The position numbers were made by a program, and so were the translations under genes. The notes under the pieces are model-generated. The model was not told the origin of the DNA, searched no databases, and saw nothing but the letters and a program-made list of their open reading frames with translations. Positions 1-8,743 of a stretch of DNA of 32,786 nt are shown piece by piece. Every line of letters starts with the position of its first letter. Position 1 is the stretch's first letter. Where the stretch lies: NCBI GenBank assembly GCA_031272805.1, contig JAISTC010000208.1:1-32786 (forward strand), given 5' to 3'. The stretch comes from Propionibacteriaceae bacterium (GTDB lineage: Bacteria > Actinomycetota > Actinomycetes > Propionibacteriales > Propionibacteriaceae).

Positions 1-758
<758 letters not shown>

Positions 759-767
759 GGAAGTTCC

Positions 768-1487
768 TTACAGAAGGCCGAGGACCGACGCGGTCGGCGG
801 CAGGACGAACCCGACGAAGACCAGCGTGGCCACGAAGTAGGCGAGGCCGTTGAGGATGCCCCGCGCCTTGGGGGACACGTTGGCGCCGAGGGTGGTGAAC
901 GCCGAGTAGAAGCCGTGGCGCACGTGGAAGCAGACGGCCAGCATGAACACGACGTAGAGCGCGTAGACGTACCAGTGTTCGGACGTGAACGTCGACGTGA
1001 ACATCTGGTAGGGCCCGGCCTCCTGGCCGAACGCGCCGAACGTGATGGTCTTGGTCGTGAACATCAGGATGTGGAAGAGCAGCAGCGTGCCGAGCGTGAT
1101 GCCGCCCCAGCGCATGAGCTTGGACGAGAAGGTCCGCTCCGGCCGGTTGGTCCGCGTGTACTTCTTCCCCTGCTTCGAACCGCGGCCGCGGATGGCGGCC
1201 TGCCAGACCTTGAGCGCGCAGTAGATGTGCAGCACGAGGGCCAGCACGACGCAGGCGCGGAAGATCCAGATGAACCAGCCGTGGGGCAGGAAGGGATAGA
1301 GGACGTCCTGTTTGAGCCACTCGGCGTAATGGTCGTACGCCTCGGCCCCCATGAACACCTTGAGATTACCGAACATGTGCATGAGCAGGAACAAGACCAA
1401 GAAGAGGCCCGTGATTGCCATCACGACCTTCTTCAGGATCAGTGAGTGAAACGCCCTCTGATGCACTGAGAGAGATGTAGTCGCCAC
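768..1487 (-). CDS. sdhC: Succinate dehydrogenase cytochrome b subunit
   Basis: Membrane anchor of complex II that passes electrons from the Fe-S subunit through haem b to menaquinone. The 239-residue product has about five hydrophobic segments (near 18-40, 70-92, 128-145, 172-192 and 208-236). Histidines sit inside or at the edge of these segments (H37, H87, H139, H188), as expected for haem ligands in the single-subunit two-haem type. The start is a GTG at 1487; no Shine-Dalgarno precedes it. Instead a TAAGGT hexamer ends 7 nt upstream, suggesting a leaderless mRNA. It is the first gene of the sdhC-sdhA unit. The family is sure from the TM pattern and from the adjacent sdhA. Confidence 0.93.
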   Translation of the reverse strand: MATTSLSVHQRAFHSLILKKVVMAITGLFLVLFLLMHMFGNLKVFMGAEAYDHYAEWLKQDVLYPFLPHGWFIWIFRACVVLALVLHIYCALKVWQAAIRGRGSKQGKKYTRTNRPERTFSSKLMRWGGITLGTLLLFHILMFTTKTITFGAFGQEAGPYQMFTSTFTSEHWYVYALYVVFMLAVCFHVRHGFYSAFTTLGANVSPKARGILNGLAYFVATLVFVGFVLPPTASVLGLL

Positions 1488-1494
1488 GGGCTGT

Positions 1495-1500
1495 ACCTTA
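1495..1500 (-). promoter_or_regulatory. -10 element of a leaderless sdhC promoter
   Basis: On the minus strand the hexamer TAAGGT is followed by 7 nt and then the GTG start of sdhC, so transcription would begin at the start codon. A weak -35 (TTGCGG) lies 16-17 nt further upstream. Inferred from spacing and from the lack of any ribosome binding site. Confidence 0.5.
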
Positions 1501-1512
1501 GCAACCCGGTCG

Positions 1513-1537
1513 GGCCCCGCAACGCCAATCCGGGGCC
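1513..1537. promoter_or_regulatory. Inverted repeat over the sdhC -35 region
   Basis: Seven-base arms GGCCCCG (1513-1519) and CGGGGCC (1531-1537) flank an 11-nt loop. The repeat overlaps the presumed sdhC -35 region. It could be a regulator site, or a hairpin ending the trmD transcript; the sequence alone cannot decide. A second overlapping inverted pair, CCAATC (1525-1530) and GATTGG (1546-1551), would form an alternative structure. Confidence 0.4.
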
Positions 1538-1597
1538 ATTCCGCCGATTGGGAGATTCCGGTCCACGGCCTTCGGGAAACCCGATTGGGGTCACGCT

Positions 1598-1621
1598 TTT
1601 CGCAAGTCGAGAATAGCGAAA
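1598..1621 (-). terminator. Possible hairpin just after trmD
   Basis: Three bases beyond the trmD stop, arms TTTCGC and GCGAAA flank a 12-nt loop on the minus strand. The stem is short and AT-rich for this genome, and there is no clear T-run, so terminator function is only tentative. Confidence 0.3.
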
Positions 1622-1623
1622 TT

Positions 1624-2316
1624 CTAGGCCAGGAGGTCGGGGCGGCGCTCCCGCGTCAGGCGTTCGGCCTCGTCACGCCGCCACTCGGCGATCTTGGCGT
1701 GGTGGCCGGAGAGGAGGATCGGGGGCACGTCCCAGCCCCGCCAACTGGCCGGTTTCGTGTACAGCGGATATTCGAGGAGGTGGTCCCATTGTGACGAATG
1801 CGACTCTTCCACCAGCGAGATCGGATTCCCGACGACGCCCGGCAGGAGCCGGACGACGGCCTCCACGATGGCCAGGGCGGCGACCTCGCCGCCGTTGAGG
1901 ACGTAGTCGCCGAGGGAGACCTCGGTGGTCGGGGCGAGCGTGGCGGCGTAGGCGGGCACGCGCGCGTCGATGCCCTCGTAGCGGCCGCAGGCGAAGATCA
2001 GGCGGTCCGCGCCGGCCCAGTCGCGGGCCAGGTCCTGCGTGAACGGCACGCCGGCCGGGGTCGGGATGACGATCCGGGGCGGGGGGCCCTCGGCCAGCAG
2101 GTCGTCCAGGCACTCCCCCCACGGCTCGGGCTTCATGACCATGCCGGCGCCGCCGCCGAACGGCGTGTCGTCGACCGTGCGGTGGACGTCGTGGGTCCAG
2201 TCGCGCAGGTCGTGGACGGCCAGGTCGACGATGCCGGACTCGATCGCCTTGCCCACCAGCGACAGCCGGAGCGGCGCGAAGTAATCGGGAAAGATCGTGA
2301 CCAGGTCGATGCGCAT
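1624..2316 (-). CDS. trmD: tRNA (guanine-N1-)-methyltransferase
   Basis: Methylates G37 of tRNAs next to the anticodon with S-adenosylmethionine, preventing +1 frameshifting. The 230-residue protein begins [10 protein letters not shown] and carries the SPOUT-fold signatures: the [12 protein letters not shown] segment near 54-65, [11 protein letters not shown] at 110-120 and [11 protein letters not shown] at 134-144, the last two forming the trefoil-knot SAM pocket. Length matches the family. It is the last gene of rpsP-khpA-rimM-trmD, 11 bp after rimM, the usual arrangement in actinobacteria. Nothing looks broken. Confidence 0.96.
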   Translation of the reverse strand: MRIDLVTIFPDYFAPLRLSLVGKAIESGIVDLAVHDLRDWTHDVHRTVDDTPFGGGAGMVMKPEPWGECLDDLLAEGPPPRIVIPTPAGVPFTQDLARDWAGADRLIFACGRYEGIDARVPAYAATLAPTTEVSLGDYVLNGGEVAALAIVEAVVRLLPGVVGNPISLVEESHSSQWDHLLEYPLYTKPASWRGWDVPPILLSGHHAKIAEWRRDEAERLTRERRPDLLA

Positions 2317-2327
2317 GGCAGCTCCGT

Positions 2328-2870
2328 TCAGTCGTCCACGTCGTCCACGTCGTCCACGTCGTCGACGTCGTCCAGCAAGCCCGCCAACTCGGCCACCACG
2401 AGCCTGCCGTTGGCCAGGTCGATGGTCGGCACGAGCGCGGCCACGAACGGCACCAGCCGCTCGCCGCCGGGCGTGTCGAGGACCAACAGATCTTGCCCCG
2501 GGGAGTGGAGGACGTCCGTGACCGCGCCGATCTCGGCGCCCGTGGCGGTCTCGGCGCGGAGCCCGACCAACTGGTGGTCGTAGAACTCCTCCGGGTCCTC
2601 GGGGGTCTCGTCGGGGTCGACCTCGACGGTCAACGTGACCCCGGCCAGCGCCTCGGCCGCGTTTCGGTCGGGGACCTCGTCGAACGCGACGAGGAGCCGA
2701 CCTTGGTGGCTCCGGGCGGAGCGCACGGTCAGCTCCTCGTAGCCGGCGTCGATCTGGAGGACGCGGCCAGGGGTGAAGCGGGCGTCGGGGGTGTCCGTCA
2801 GGACGTCCACGACGACCTCGCCCCTGATGCCGTGGGCCTTGACCACCCGGCCCACGGCGACATCGGTCAC
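2328..2870 (-). CDS. rimM: Ribosome maturation factor RimM
   Basis: Assembly factor for the 30S subunit head; it binds ribosomal protein S19 and helps 16S rRNA processing. The 180-residue product opens with [18 protein letters not shown], the classical RimM N-terminal motif, and its C-terminal half (about 95-165) is a PRC-barrel with the [19 protein letters not shown] core. The very end is unusual: the last 15 or so residues are a DDV repeat, encoded by five copies of a 9-bp unit. It sits 3 bp after khpA and 11 bp before trmD. The repeat tail is probably an unstructured acidic appendage rather than part of the fold. Confidence 0.94.
   Translation of the reverse strand: MTDVAVGRVVKAHGIRGEVVVDVLTDTPDARFTPGRVLQIDAGYEELTVRSARSHQGRLLVAFDEVPDRNAAEALAGVTLTVEVDPDETPEDPEEFYDHQLVGLRAETATGAEIGAVTDVLHSPGQDLLVLDTPGGERLVPFVAALVPTIDLANGRLVVAELAGLLDDVDDVDDVDDVDD
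2331..2375. repeat. 9-bp tandem repeat in the 3' end of rimM
   Basis: Five consecutive copies of a 9-bp unit (GTCGTCCAC on the plus strand; the fourth and fifth copies differ by one base each) encode the DDV repeats at the RimM C-terminus. The unit keeps the reading frame, so copy number can change without disrupting the gene. Confidence 0.9.
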
Positions 2871-2873
2871 GGG

Positions 2874-3140
2874 CTAGTGGCGCCGGCCCCCACCCCGGTT
2901 GGGGCGGCGGTCGACGTCGACGAAGTCGACGCGGACCTGTTCGCGGCCCGCCAGGGCGGCGATGACCGTACGCAGCGCCTGCGCCGTCCGGCCTTGGCGG
3001 CCGATGACCTTGCCCACGTCCTCGGGGTTAACCCGGACTTCGAGCATCCGGCCCCGGCGCAGGTTGAGGTCCTTGACGTGGACGTCGTCCGGGTTCACGA
3101 CGAGACCGCGGACCAGGTGTTCCAGGGCGTCGGCAAGCAT
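2874..3140 (-). CDS. khpA: KH-domain RNA-binding protein KhpA
   Basis: Small single-KH RNA-binding protein (88 residues) of the KhpA/YlqC family, which acts with KhpB as a global RNA chaperone in Gram-positive bacteria. The KH signature [14 protein letters not shown] has its GxxG loop at G47-R-Q-G50. The tail [14 protein letters not shown] is basic and could add RNA contacts. It lies between rpsP (1-bp gap) and rimM (3-bp gap), the standard place for this gene. The family call rests on the KH motif, the size and the position. Confidence 0.93.
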   Translation of the reverse strand: MLADALEHLVRGLVVNPDDVHVKDLNLRRGRMLEVRVNPEDVGKVIGRQGRTAQALRTVIAALAGREQVRVDFVDVDRRPNRGGGRRH

Positions 3141-3141
3141 G

Positions 3142-3666
3142 TCAGTCCTCGGTCTTCTCGGGTGCGGCCTCAGCCGGGGCCTCGGCCTCGGCGGTCTCGG
3201 CCTGGGGCTCTTCAGCCTTGGGCGCTTCGGCCTTGGGCTCCTCCGCCTTCGGCTCGTCGGCCTTCTCGGCCTTGTCCTCGGCCTTCTTGGCCGAGCGCTT
3301 GGGCTTGGAGATGGCCTCGGCCTCGGCCTGGGCGGCGCCGACGGCCTCGTTGTAGCGGGCCAGCTTGTCGGCCTTGGCCGGCTGCGGCTCGATGCCGGAC
3401 GGCGACGTGTCGCCGGAGAACTTCTGCCAGTCGCCGGAGCGCTTGAACAGGGCGATCACGGCCTCGGTCGGCTGGGCGCCGACGCCGAGCCAGTACTGGG
3501 CCCGGTCGGAGTCGACCCGGATGACCGAGGGGTCGTTCTTGGGGTGGTAGATGCCGATCTCCTCGATGGCGCGCCCGTCACGCTTGGTGCGGGAGTCCAT
3601 GACGACGATGCGGTAGTGGGGCGACCGGATCTTGCCGAGTCGCTTGAGACGAATCTTGACGGCCAC
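3142..3666 (-). CDS. rpsP: 30S ribosomal protein S16 with long C-terminal tail
   Basis: Small-subunit ribosomal protein that binds 16S rRNA early in assembly. Residues 1-80 are the conserved S16 core ([40 protein letters not shown]). Residues from about 100 to 174 are an extension of Lys-, Ala-, Glu- and Pro-rich repeats ([16 protein letters not shown] and similar), roughly doubling the usual 80-90 residues. Such tails are common in actinobacterial S16 but are of unknown role. The start is GTG with an AGGAG about 11 nt upstream. First gene of the rpsP-khpA-rimM-trmD operon. Confidence 0.95.
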   Translation of the reverse strand: MAVKIRLKRLGKIRSPHYRIVVMDSRTKRDGRAIEEIGIYHPKNDPSVIRVDSDRAQYWLGVGAQPTEAVIALFKRSGDWQKFSGDTSPSGIEPQPAKADKLARYNEAVGAAQAEAEAISKPKRSAKKAEDKAEKADEPKAEEPKAEAPKAEEPQAETAEAEAPAEAAPEKTED

Positions 3667-3811
3667 GTGTGTGGTTTCTCCTGTAGTTCGCGTCCGAGAA
3701 CTGCCCCGGACGAGGTGGGCGGAACTGGTTGGGCGGTGGGGCCGCCGGCCGGGTTCCGGATCAGCCTGGCCCGCGACGATGAGAGGGCGTCACGCGTCAG
3801 GTCCGCGGGCG

Positions 3812-3817
3812 ATTATA
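3812..3817 (-). promoter_or_regulatory. -10 element for the rpsP operon
   Basis: A perfect TATAAT on the minus strand, rare in such GC-rich DNA, lies about 146 nt upstream of the rpsP GTG and just past the stop of the upstream amidohydrolase gene. No good -35 was found. It implies a leader of roughly 140 nt, in which I see only short hairpin potential. Confidence 0.55.
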
Positions 3818-3823
3818 CACACG

Positions 3824-4972
3824 CTACCCGGCCGCGTGACCGGCCACGACGTGGCCTTTGAGGATGATGGCCAGGGGGCGGCGGAGTGTGGCGAGGTCCT
3901 GGCGGGGGTCGGTCGCCAGCACGATGAGGTCGGCGGGGGCGCCGTCGTGGAGGGCGGGGCGACCGAGCCAGTCGCGCGCCCGCCAGCTGGCCGCGCCGAG
4001 CGCGAACTCCGCACCGCCGACCCGGGCCAGCGCCTCGATCTCGGCCACGAGCGTGCCGTGGGGGCGGGTGCCGCCGGCGTCCGTGCCGGCGTAGACGGGC
4101 ACCCCGGCGTCGATGGCCTGGCCGACCGTCTCGTCGCGGCGGGCGTAGAGGTCGCGCAGGTGGGCGGCGTAGCGGGGGAACTTGGCCTCGCCCGCGGCGG
4201 CCAGGCCGGGGAAGATCTCGATGTTGTCGAGGGTCGGCACGAGGGGCACGCCCCGGTCGGCCATCGCCTGGATCGTGGCGCCGTCGAGGCCCGTGCCGTG
4301 TTCGATGCCGTCGATGCCCGCGGCCACGAGCTCGGCCGGCGCCTGTTCGCCGAAGCAGTGGGCCGTGACCTTGGCCCCCTCCTCGTGGGCGGCGTCAATG
4401 GCGGCGCGGGCGGTCTCCGGGTCCCACAGCGGGGTCAGGTCGCCGGCCTGCCGGTCGATCCAGTCGCCCACGAGCTTGACCCAGCCGTCGCCGCGCCGGG
4501 CCTGGGTCCTGACCTCGGCCACGAGGTCCTCCGGCTCGACCTCGGCGGCGTAGCCGCGCTGGTAGCGCTTGGTCCGGGCGATGTGGCGGCCGGCCCGGAT
4601 GATGTCGGGGAACTCGTCGGACTCGTCCAGCCAGTGGGTGTCGGCGGGCGAGCCGGCGTCGCGGATGAGGAGGGTGCCGGCGTCACGGTCGGCGCGGGCC
4701 TGGTCTTCGGCCGTCGCCCGGTCGGCGGCGCCTTCTCGGACCATGCCGACGTGGCAGTGGGCGTCGACCAGGCCGGGCACGATCCAGGACTTGGCCGCCA
4801 GGGTCACGCAATCGGCCAGAGGGGTCTCGGAGATCCGGCCGTCAGCCAGCCAGAGGTCCCGCTCCTCCCCCTCGGGCAGCACCACGCCGCGGACATGCAG
4901 GAGCGGCGGCGCCCCGCCGGGAGGTGTGGGGGGAATGTGCGCGTGGGCCACCCCGCCGTGGCTGTGGAACAT
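3824..4972 (-). CDS. Metal-dependent amidohydrolase
   Basis: Cytoplasmic hydrolase of the amidohydrolase superfamily (imidazolonepropionase/prolidase-like branch). Substrate unknown. The 382-residue protein has the ligands expected of the TIM barrel: HCH at H72/H74, K166 (candidate carboxylated lysine in WVKLVGD), H205 (VTAHCFG), H225 (GIEHGTG) and D298 (YAGTDAGG). The small beta domain is formed by residues about 24-62 and 343-382 (GAPADLIVLATDP). The open frame runs far upstream through pepC on the opposite strand, but ATG at 4972 fits the family start, and TACCCT ends exactly 7 nt before it, suggesting a leaderless mRNA. It stands alone, divergent from pepC. Confidence 0.85.
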   Translation of the reverse strand: MFHSHGGVAHAHIPPTPPGGAPPLLHVRGVVLPEGEERDLWLADGRISETPLADCVTLAAKSWIVPGLVDAHCHVGMVREGAADRATAEDQARADRDAGTLLIRDAGSPADTHWLDESDEFPDIIRAGRHIARTKRYQRGYAAEVEPEDLVAEVRTQARRGDGWVKLVGDWIDRQAGDLTPLWDPETARAAIDAAHEEGAKVTAHCFGEQAPAELVAAGIDGIEHGTGLDGATIQAMADRGVPLVPTLDNIEIFPGLAAAGEAKFPRYAAHLRDLYARRDETVGQAIDAGVPVYAGTDAGGTRPHGTLVAEIEALARVGGAEFALGAASWRARDWLGRPALHDGAPADLIVLATDPRQDLATLRRPLAIILKGHVVAGHAAG

Positions 4973-4979
4973 AGGGCCG

Positions 4980-4985
4980 AGGGTA
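4980..4985 (-). promoter_or_regulatory. -10 element of a leaderless amidohydrolase promoter
   Basis: TACCCT on the minus strand is followed by 7 nt and the ATG at 4972. This is the same spacing, and by chance or design the same seven-base spacer (cggccct), as before the DUF2975 gene near the right end. No -35 is evident. Confidence 0.45.
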
Positions 4986-5053
4986 GCCCATGCGGGTGCG
5001 GGGATGTGTCTGCCGGACGGCCACGGTGTCAGGCCCCGCGGCTGTCGCTCGTT

Positions 5054-5112
5054 CCTCGCTCCGTCGCCGCGGTGCCCGACCCCCTGGCCTCTGCCTCGCT
5101 CCGTCGCCGCGG
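5054..5112. repeat. 19-bp direct repeat with 40-bp period
   Basis: The 19-mer CCTCGCTCCGTCGCCGCGG occurs at 5054-5072 and again at 5094-5112 in the spacer between the amidohydrolase and pepC. The flanking bases also partly match, so this looks like a local 40-bp duplication. The 214-nt spacer holds no gene. Confidence 0.8.
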
Positions 5113-5186
5113 CATCCGACACCTCGGCCTTGCCAGAACGACTAACATCTCCCAGGTTGACCTCGAGTCTTGACAGGAAGGAACCC

Positions 5187-6515
5187 ATGCCCCAGTCCAC
5201 CGCCCTTGATCCCACGGCCTTCGCCGCGCTCGGCGCCACGCTCGCCGGCGACCCGGTCGTCAAACTGGTCCAGAACGCCGTCACGACGACCGGCGTCAAC
5301 CAGGTCGCGCTGAACCGCGCGGTCGTGACGACGACCGACCCGTCGTTCAGCGTGCAACTCGACCACTGGAAGGTGGCGAACCAGAAGAAGTCAGGGCGGT
5401 GCTGGCTGTTCTCCGGGCTCAACTTCCTGCGCGCCCACGTCATCGACACGCTCAAGCTCGAGGGTTTCGAGTTCTCCCAGGCGTACCTCCACTTCTTCGA
5501 CAAGCTGGAGAAGGCCAACTGGTTCTTCACGTCGATGATCGAGCTGGCCGGCCGCGACCTCGACGACCGGACGGTCAAGCAGCTCCTGACCGACCCGATC
5601 GGCGACGGCGGCCAGTGGGACATGTTCGTCTCGCTCGTGCAGAAGTACGGTGTCGTGCCGCAGTACGCCATGCCGGAGTCGGAGTCGTCCAGCAACACGA
5701 AGGCGATGAACGACACCCTCAAGACCCTGCTGCGCCGCGGGGCGCGTGACCTCCGGGCCGCCGTCGCCGCCGGGCAGGACGCCGAGCCGCTGCGGGCCGC
5801 GCTGATGGAGGCCGTCTACCGCGTCCTCGCCATCCACCTCGGCACTCCCCCGACGTCGTTCACGTGGCAGTACCGGGACAAGGACCGCCACTTCACGCGG
5901 GCGGGCGAGTTCACGCCGCTGGAGTTCGCCGCCGAGGTCATCGACATCGACCTGGCGGACTACCTCGTGCTCGTCAACGACCCGCGCGCCACGTCGCCCT
6001 ACCAGAAGACGTTCACGGTCGACCACCTGGGCAACGTCGTGGGCGGGCGTCAGATCCGCTACCTCAACGCCCCGGCCGAGTTCCTCATGGAGCAGGTCGT
6101 CAAGGGACTCGAGGCCGGCCGGCCGGTCTGGTTCGGCTCCGACTGCCACCCGCAGTTCGACCGCGAGCTCGGCCTCTGGTCGGGCTCCCTGTTCGAGTAC
6201 GAGGCCCTCTACGGCGTCGACCTGACGATGACGAAGGCCGAGCGGATGGAGCTGGCCGAGGAGGCGATGAACCACGCGATGGTGTTCACGGGCGTCGACC
6301 TGGTCGACGGGGCGCCGCGGCGCTTCCGGGTCGAGAACTCGTGGGGCGACGAGCGGGCCGACAAGGGCTACGACACGATGAACGCGGACTGGTTCGGCGA
6401 GCACGTGTTCGAGGTGGCGGTCCGGCGTGACGCGCTGCCGGAGGCATGGCAGCAGGCGGCCGACCAGGACCCGATCGTCCTGCCCCTGTGGGACCCGATG
6501 GGCACGCTGGCCTGA
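5187..6515 (+). CDS. pepC: Aminopeptidase C / bleomycin hydrolase family cysteine peptidase
   Basis: C1B papain-like cysteine aminopeptidase that trims N-terminal residues from peptides in the cytoplasm, normally as a hexamer with the active sites inside. The 442-residue protein has the full triad: C72 in NQKKSGRCWLFSG, H363 in NHAMVFTGV and N384 in VENSWG, very near the positions in lactic-acid-bacterial PepC. The C-terminus ends MGTLA, consistent with the arm that reaches into the active site in this family. The start ATG at 5187 follows a good GGAAGGA ribosome site. Length equals the family norm. Monocistronic: the next gene starts 50 bp later with its own promoter signal. Confidence 0.93.
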   Translation: MPQSTALDPTAFAALGATLAGDPVVKLVQNAVTTTGVNQVALNRAVVTTTDPSFSVQLDHWKVANQKKSGRCWLFSGLNFLRAHVIDTLKLEGFEFSQAYLHFFDKLEKANWFFTSMIELAGRDLDDRTVKQLLTDPIGDGGQWDMFVSLVQKYGVVPQYAMPESESSSNTKAMNDTLKTLLRRGARDLRAAVAAGQDAEPLRAALMEAVYRVLAIHLGTPPTSFTWQYRDKDRHFTRAGEFTPLEFAAEVIDIDLADYLVLVNDPRATSPYQKTFTVDHLGNVVGGRQIRYLNAPAEFLMEQVVKGLEAGRPVWFGSDCHPQFDRELGLWSGSLFEYEALYGVDLTMTKAERMELAEEAMNHAMVFTGVDLVDGAPRRFRVENSWGDERADKGYDTMNADWFGEHVFEVAVRRDALPEAWQQAADQDPIVLPLWDPMGTLA

Positions 6516-6551
6516 GCGCCGGCCGAGGGGCCGGGGGACGAGGCTCGGCGC

Positions 6552-6557
6552 TACAGT
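6552..6557 (+). promoter_or_regulatory. -10 element of a leaderless nitroreductase promoter
   Basis: TACAGT is followed by 7 nt and then the ATG at 6565; there is no ribosome binding site. Spacing supports a transcript starting at the ATG. Confidence 0.45.
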
Positions 6558-6564
6558 CGGCGGC

Positions 6565-7284
6565 ATGGACACGATCTCCCAACTGTTGGCGCGGAAGTCC
6601 GTCCGCCGGTTCCTCCAGAAGCCCGTACCTGAGGACGTCAAACAGACGCTCCTGGAGTGCGCGGCGGCGGCGCCGACGGCGGGCAACCAGCAGCTCTACG
6701 CCGTCGTCGACGTGACCGACCCGGCCATCAAGGCCGAGCTGGCGGACATCTGCGACCACCAGGGTTTCATCGCCGACGCGCCGATCGTGCTCGTGTTCCT
6801 GGCGGACTGCCGGCGCTGGCTCGACGCGTACGCGCTGGCGGGCTGCGCCCCGCGTGACCCCGGCCTGGGCGACTACTACATCGCGTTCTGCGACGCGTTG
6901 ATCGCGGCGCAGAACGTGGTCGTCGCGGCCCACGCGCTGGGGCTCGGCTCCTGCTACATCGGCGACATCGTGGAGAACCGCGAGCGCCTGGTCGACCTGC
7001 TCGGCCTGGACGAGTTCACTGTCCCCGCCACCCTGCTCGTCCTGGGCTACCCGACCGCCCAGCAACTGCGCCGCCGCAAGCCGGCGCGCTTCCCGCTCGC
7101 CGCGGTCGTCCACACGGACCGCTACCGGCGGCTGACCCCGGACGAGCAGAAGGCGGCGTTCGCGGCCAAGGGCGAAGCGTTCGACACATTCGTGCCCCCG
7201 TTCTGCCGCCGCAAGTACGAGTCGGCCTTCATGGCCGAAATGACCCGCTCGATGCGCGCCTACCTGGCGCCGTTCCGCGGCTAA
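6565..7284 (+). CDS. Nitroreductase-family FMN oxidoreductase
   Basis: FMN-dependent NAD(P)H oxidoreductase of the nitroreductase/flavin reductase superfamily (NfsA/FRP-like). 239 residues. Evidence: N-terminal LLARKSVRRFLQKPVPEDV with the FMN-phosphate-binding RRF segment at about 14-16, AAAAPTAGNQQLYAVV with the second FMN-contacting region, and the ALGLGSCYIGDI glycine-rich segment in the middle. Physiological substrate unknown. The frame is open upstream into pepC, but the ATG at 6565 gives the family N-terminus and a TACAGT -10 sits 7 nt before it. It converges on the phosphoribosyltransferase gene, whose stop is 20 bp away. Confidence 0.85.
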   Translation: MDTISQLLARKSVRRFLQKPVPEDVKQTLLECAAAAPTAGNQQLYAVVDVTDPAIKAELADICDHQGFIADAPIVLVFLADCRRWLDAYALAGCAPRDPGLGDYYIAFCDALIAAQNVVVAAHALGLGSCYIGDIVENRERLVDLLGLDEFTVPATLLVLGYPTAQQLRRRKPARFPLAAVVHTDRYRRLTPDEQKAAFAAKGEAFDTFVPPFCRRKYESAFMAEMTRSMRAYLAPFRG

Positions 7285-7286
7285 GG

Positions 7287-7322
7287 GCCTCAGTCCCGGC
7301 CCCGTCAGCTCATTTCTGAGGC
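7287..7322. terminator. Possible bidirectional hairpin between convergent genes
   Basis: GCCTCAG (7287-7293) and CTGAGGC (7316-7322) form a 7-bp stem with a 22-nt loop at the convergent junction. The right arm lies inside the last codons of the minus-strand gene. The long loop and absence of a T-run keep this tentative. Confidence 0.3.
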
Positions 7323-7892
7323 AGCGCCGGGGAACGGGATGTGGTCGAGGTTGACGAGCGGGATGCCGTGGAACTCGGAGCGCTCCTCGCCCTCGGTCAA
7401 CACGCAGGCGATCAGCACGATGTCGAAGCCGACCCGCTGACTCAAGTCGAGGAATGCGCCCATCGTGCCGCCCGTCGAGACGACGTCGTCGATGACGCAG
7501 ACGCGCTTGCCCCGCAGCAGTTCGTAGCGGTCCTGGCCCAGGAAGAACTTCTGCGGCGCGTCCGTCGTGATCGACTTGACGTTGAGCTCGATCGGGTCCT
7601 TCATGTAGACCTTGAGAGACTTGCGCGCCACGATGTACTCGGCGTGGCCCAGAAGCTCGGCCAGCGACTGGTTGAGGGCGATGGCCTTGGCCTCGGCCGT
7701 GAGGAACATGTCGAACTCGATGCCGAGGGCGCGGATGCGCTCGGCCAGCATCGTCGCCGCCACCTGGTTCCAGACGGTCCGGCCCATGAGGTCGAAGGCG
7801 TAGATGTGGTTGCCGTTGGGCATCGTCACGAGGGGGAGCTCGACGCCGACATCGCCCAGATGGGCGGTCCAGGATTCGGGCCACGCTGTCAT
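7305..7892 (-). CDS. Phosphoribosyltransferase (adenine PRT-like)
   Basis: Type I phosphoribosyltransferase that uses PRPP, probably in purine base salvage or a related reaction; base specificity cannot be read from the sequence. The 195-residue protein carries the PRPP-binding signature VCVIDDVVSTGGT at 131-143 and a downstream LIACVLTEGE strand. It is longer at the N-terminus than typical Apt (about 170-180). The frame extends upstream, but ATG at 7892 follows GGAGGGAATC, a strong ribosome site, so that start is chosen. It diverges from psd-pssA across a 149-bp spacer. Confidence 0.8.
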   Translation of the reverse strand: MTAWPESWTAHLGDVGVELPLVTMPNGNHIYAFDLMGRTVWNQVAATMLAERIRALGIEFDMFLTAEAKAIALNQSLAELLGHAEYIVARKSLKVYMKDPIELNVKSITTDAPQKFFLGQDRYELLRGKRVCVIDDVVSTGGTMGAFLDLSQRVGFDIVLIACVLTEGEERSEFHGIPLVNLDHIPFPGAASEMS

Positions 7893-8041
7893 GATTCCCT
7901 CCAGTGGGTCGGGGCCGGGCTGTCGGGGCCACACTATCCCACCGGCGGCCCGTCCACCGCCGTGTGGAACGCGCACTATTCTTGAGCCCGCGCGGCCGGA
8001 CCGCCGCGCCGGCCACCCAGCCGGTCACGCAAAGGAACCCG
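7893..8041. promoter_or_regulatory. Divergent promoter region, PRT gene versus psd-pssA
   Basis: Candidate -10 boxes are TAGTGT on the minus strand (7931-7936), about 39 nt upstream of the PRT gene, and TATTCT on the plus strand (7977-7982), about 60 nt upstream of psd. Neither has a convincing -35. An AAAGGAA ribosome site precedes the psd ATG. Confidence 0.35.
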
Positions 8042-8743
8042 ATGGCCCGACGCCCTCAGAACTCCCCCACCACCCCGGCCGACCTCGCCGGGTTGATCCG
8101 GAAGTCGATCCCCCCGATCCACCCGGCCGGCCACCCGTTCATCCTCGGCGGCCTCCTGGCCGCCGGCCTCGGCCTCCGCTGGCGCTGGGCCCGCCGCGCG
8201 GGCCTCGGGTTCGCCCTCGCCTCGGCCGCGTTCTTCCGCCATCCCCACCGGGTCACGCCAGCCGGGCCCGGCCTCGTCGTGGCCGCCGCGGACGGCGAGA
8301 TCGTCCTCGTGGACGAAGCCGCCCCGCCCGCCGAGCTGGGCTGGGCGGACGCGCCGGTGCCGCGTATTTCCACGTTCCTGTCCATCCTCGACGTCCACGT
8401 CCAGCGGGCCCCGGTCTCTGGCACGGTCACGCTGTCCGCCCACACGCCGGGCCGGTTCCTGTCCGCGGACCAGGCCGAGGCGAGCGCCGTCAACGAGCGC
8501 CAATCCCTCGTCATCCGGACCGCCGCCGGGACCGAGGTCGGCGTCGTCCAGATCGCCGGCCTGGTGGCCCGCCGGATCGTCTGCGAGGTGAGCGAGGGCG
8601 CGGCCCTGGAGGCCGGCCAGACCTACGGCCTCATCCGCTTCGGCTCCCGCGTCGACCTGTACCTCCCGGCCGGGTCTGCGCCCGCGGTCCTGGTCGGCCA
8701 GCGGGCCGTCGGCGGCGAGACGATCGTGGCGAGGCTGCCGTGA
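8042..8743 (+). CDS. psd: Phosphatidylserine decarboxylase
   Basis: Makes phosphatidylethanolamine by decarboxylating phosphatidylserine. It is a pyruvoyl enzyme that cleaves itself. The 233-residue precursor has an N-terminal hydrophobic stretch (about 33-64) ending in FFRHP, the [13 protein letters not shown] block at 112-124, and the self-cleavage site in [11 protein letters not shown], with G201-S202 as the scissile pair; S202 would become the pyruvoyl group of the alpha chain. The short length fits the soluble-type actinobacterial Psd. The stop overlaps the start of pssA (GTGA), so the two enzymes of the pathway are translationally coupled. Confidence 0.9.
   Translation: MARRPQNSPTTPADLAGLIRKSIPPIHPAGHPFILGGLLAAGLGLRWRWARRAGLGFALASAAFFRHPHRVTPAGPGLVVAAADGEIVLVDEAAPPAELGWADAPVPRISTFLSILDVHVQRAPVSGTVTLSAHTPGRFLSADQAEASAVNERQSLVIRTAAGTEVGVVQIAGLVARRIVCEVSEGAALEAGQTYGLIRFGSRVDLYLPAGSAPAVLVGQRAVGGETIVARLP

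Noticed and set aside
3824-5722. 632-residue version of the amidohydrolase
   Set aside because: The upstream half runs antisense through pepC, and the amidohydrolase fold starts near 4972, where a promoter signal also fits.
5391-6686. 431-residue minus-strand frame opposite pepC
   Set aside because: Pure antisense frame in high-GC DNA; pepC has its complete catalytic triad.
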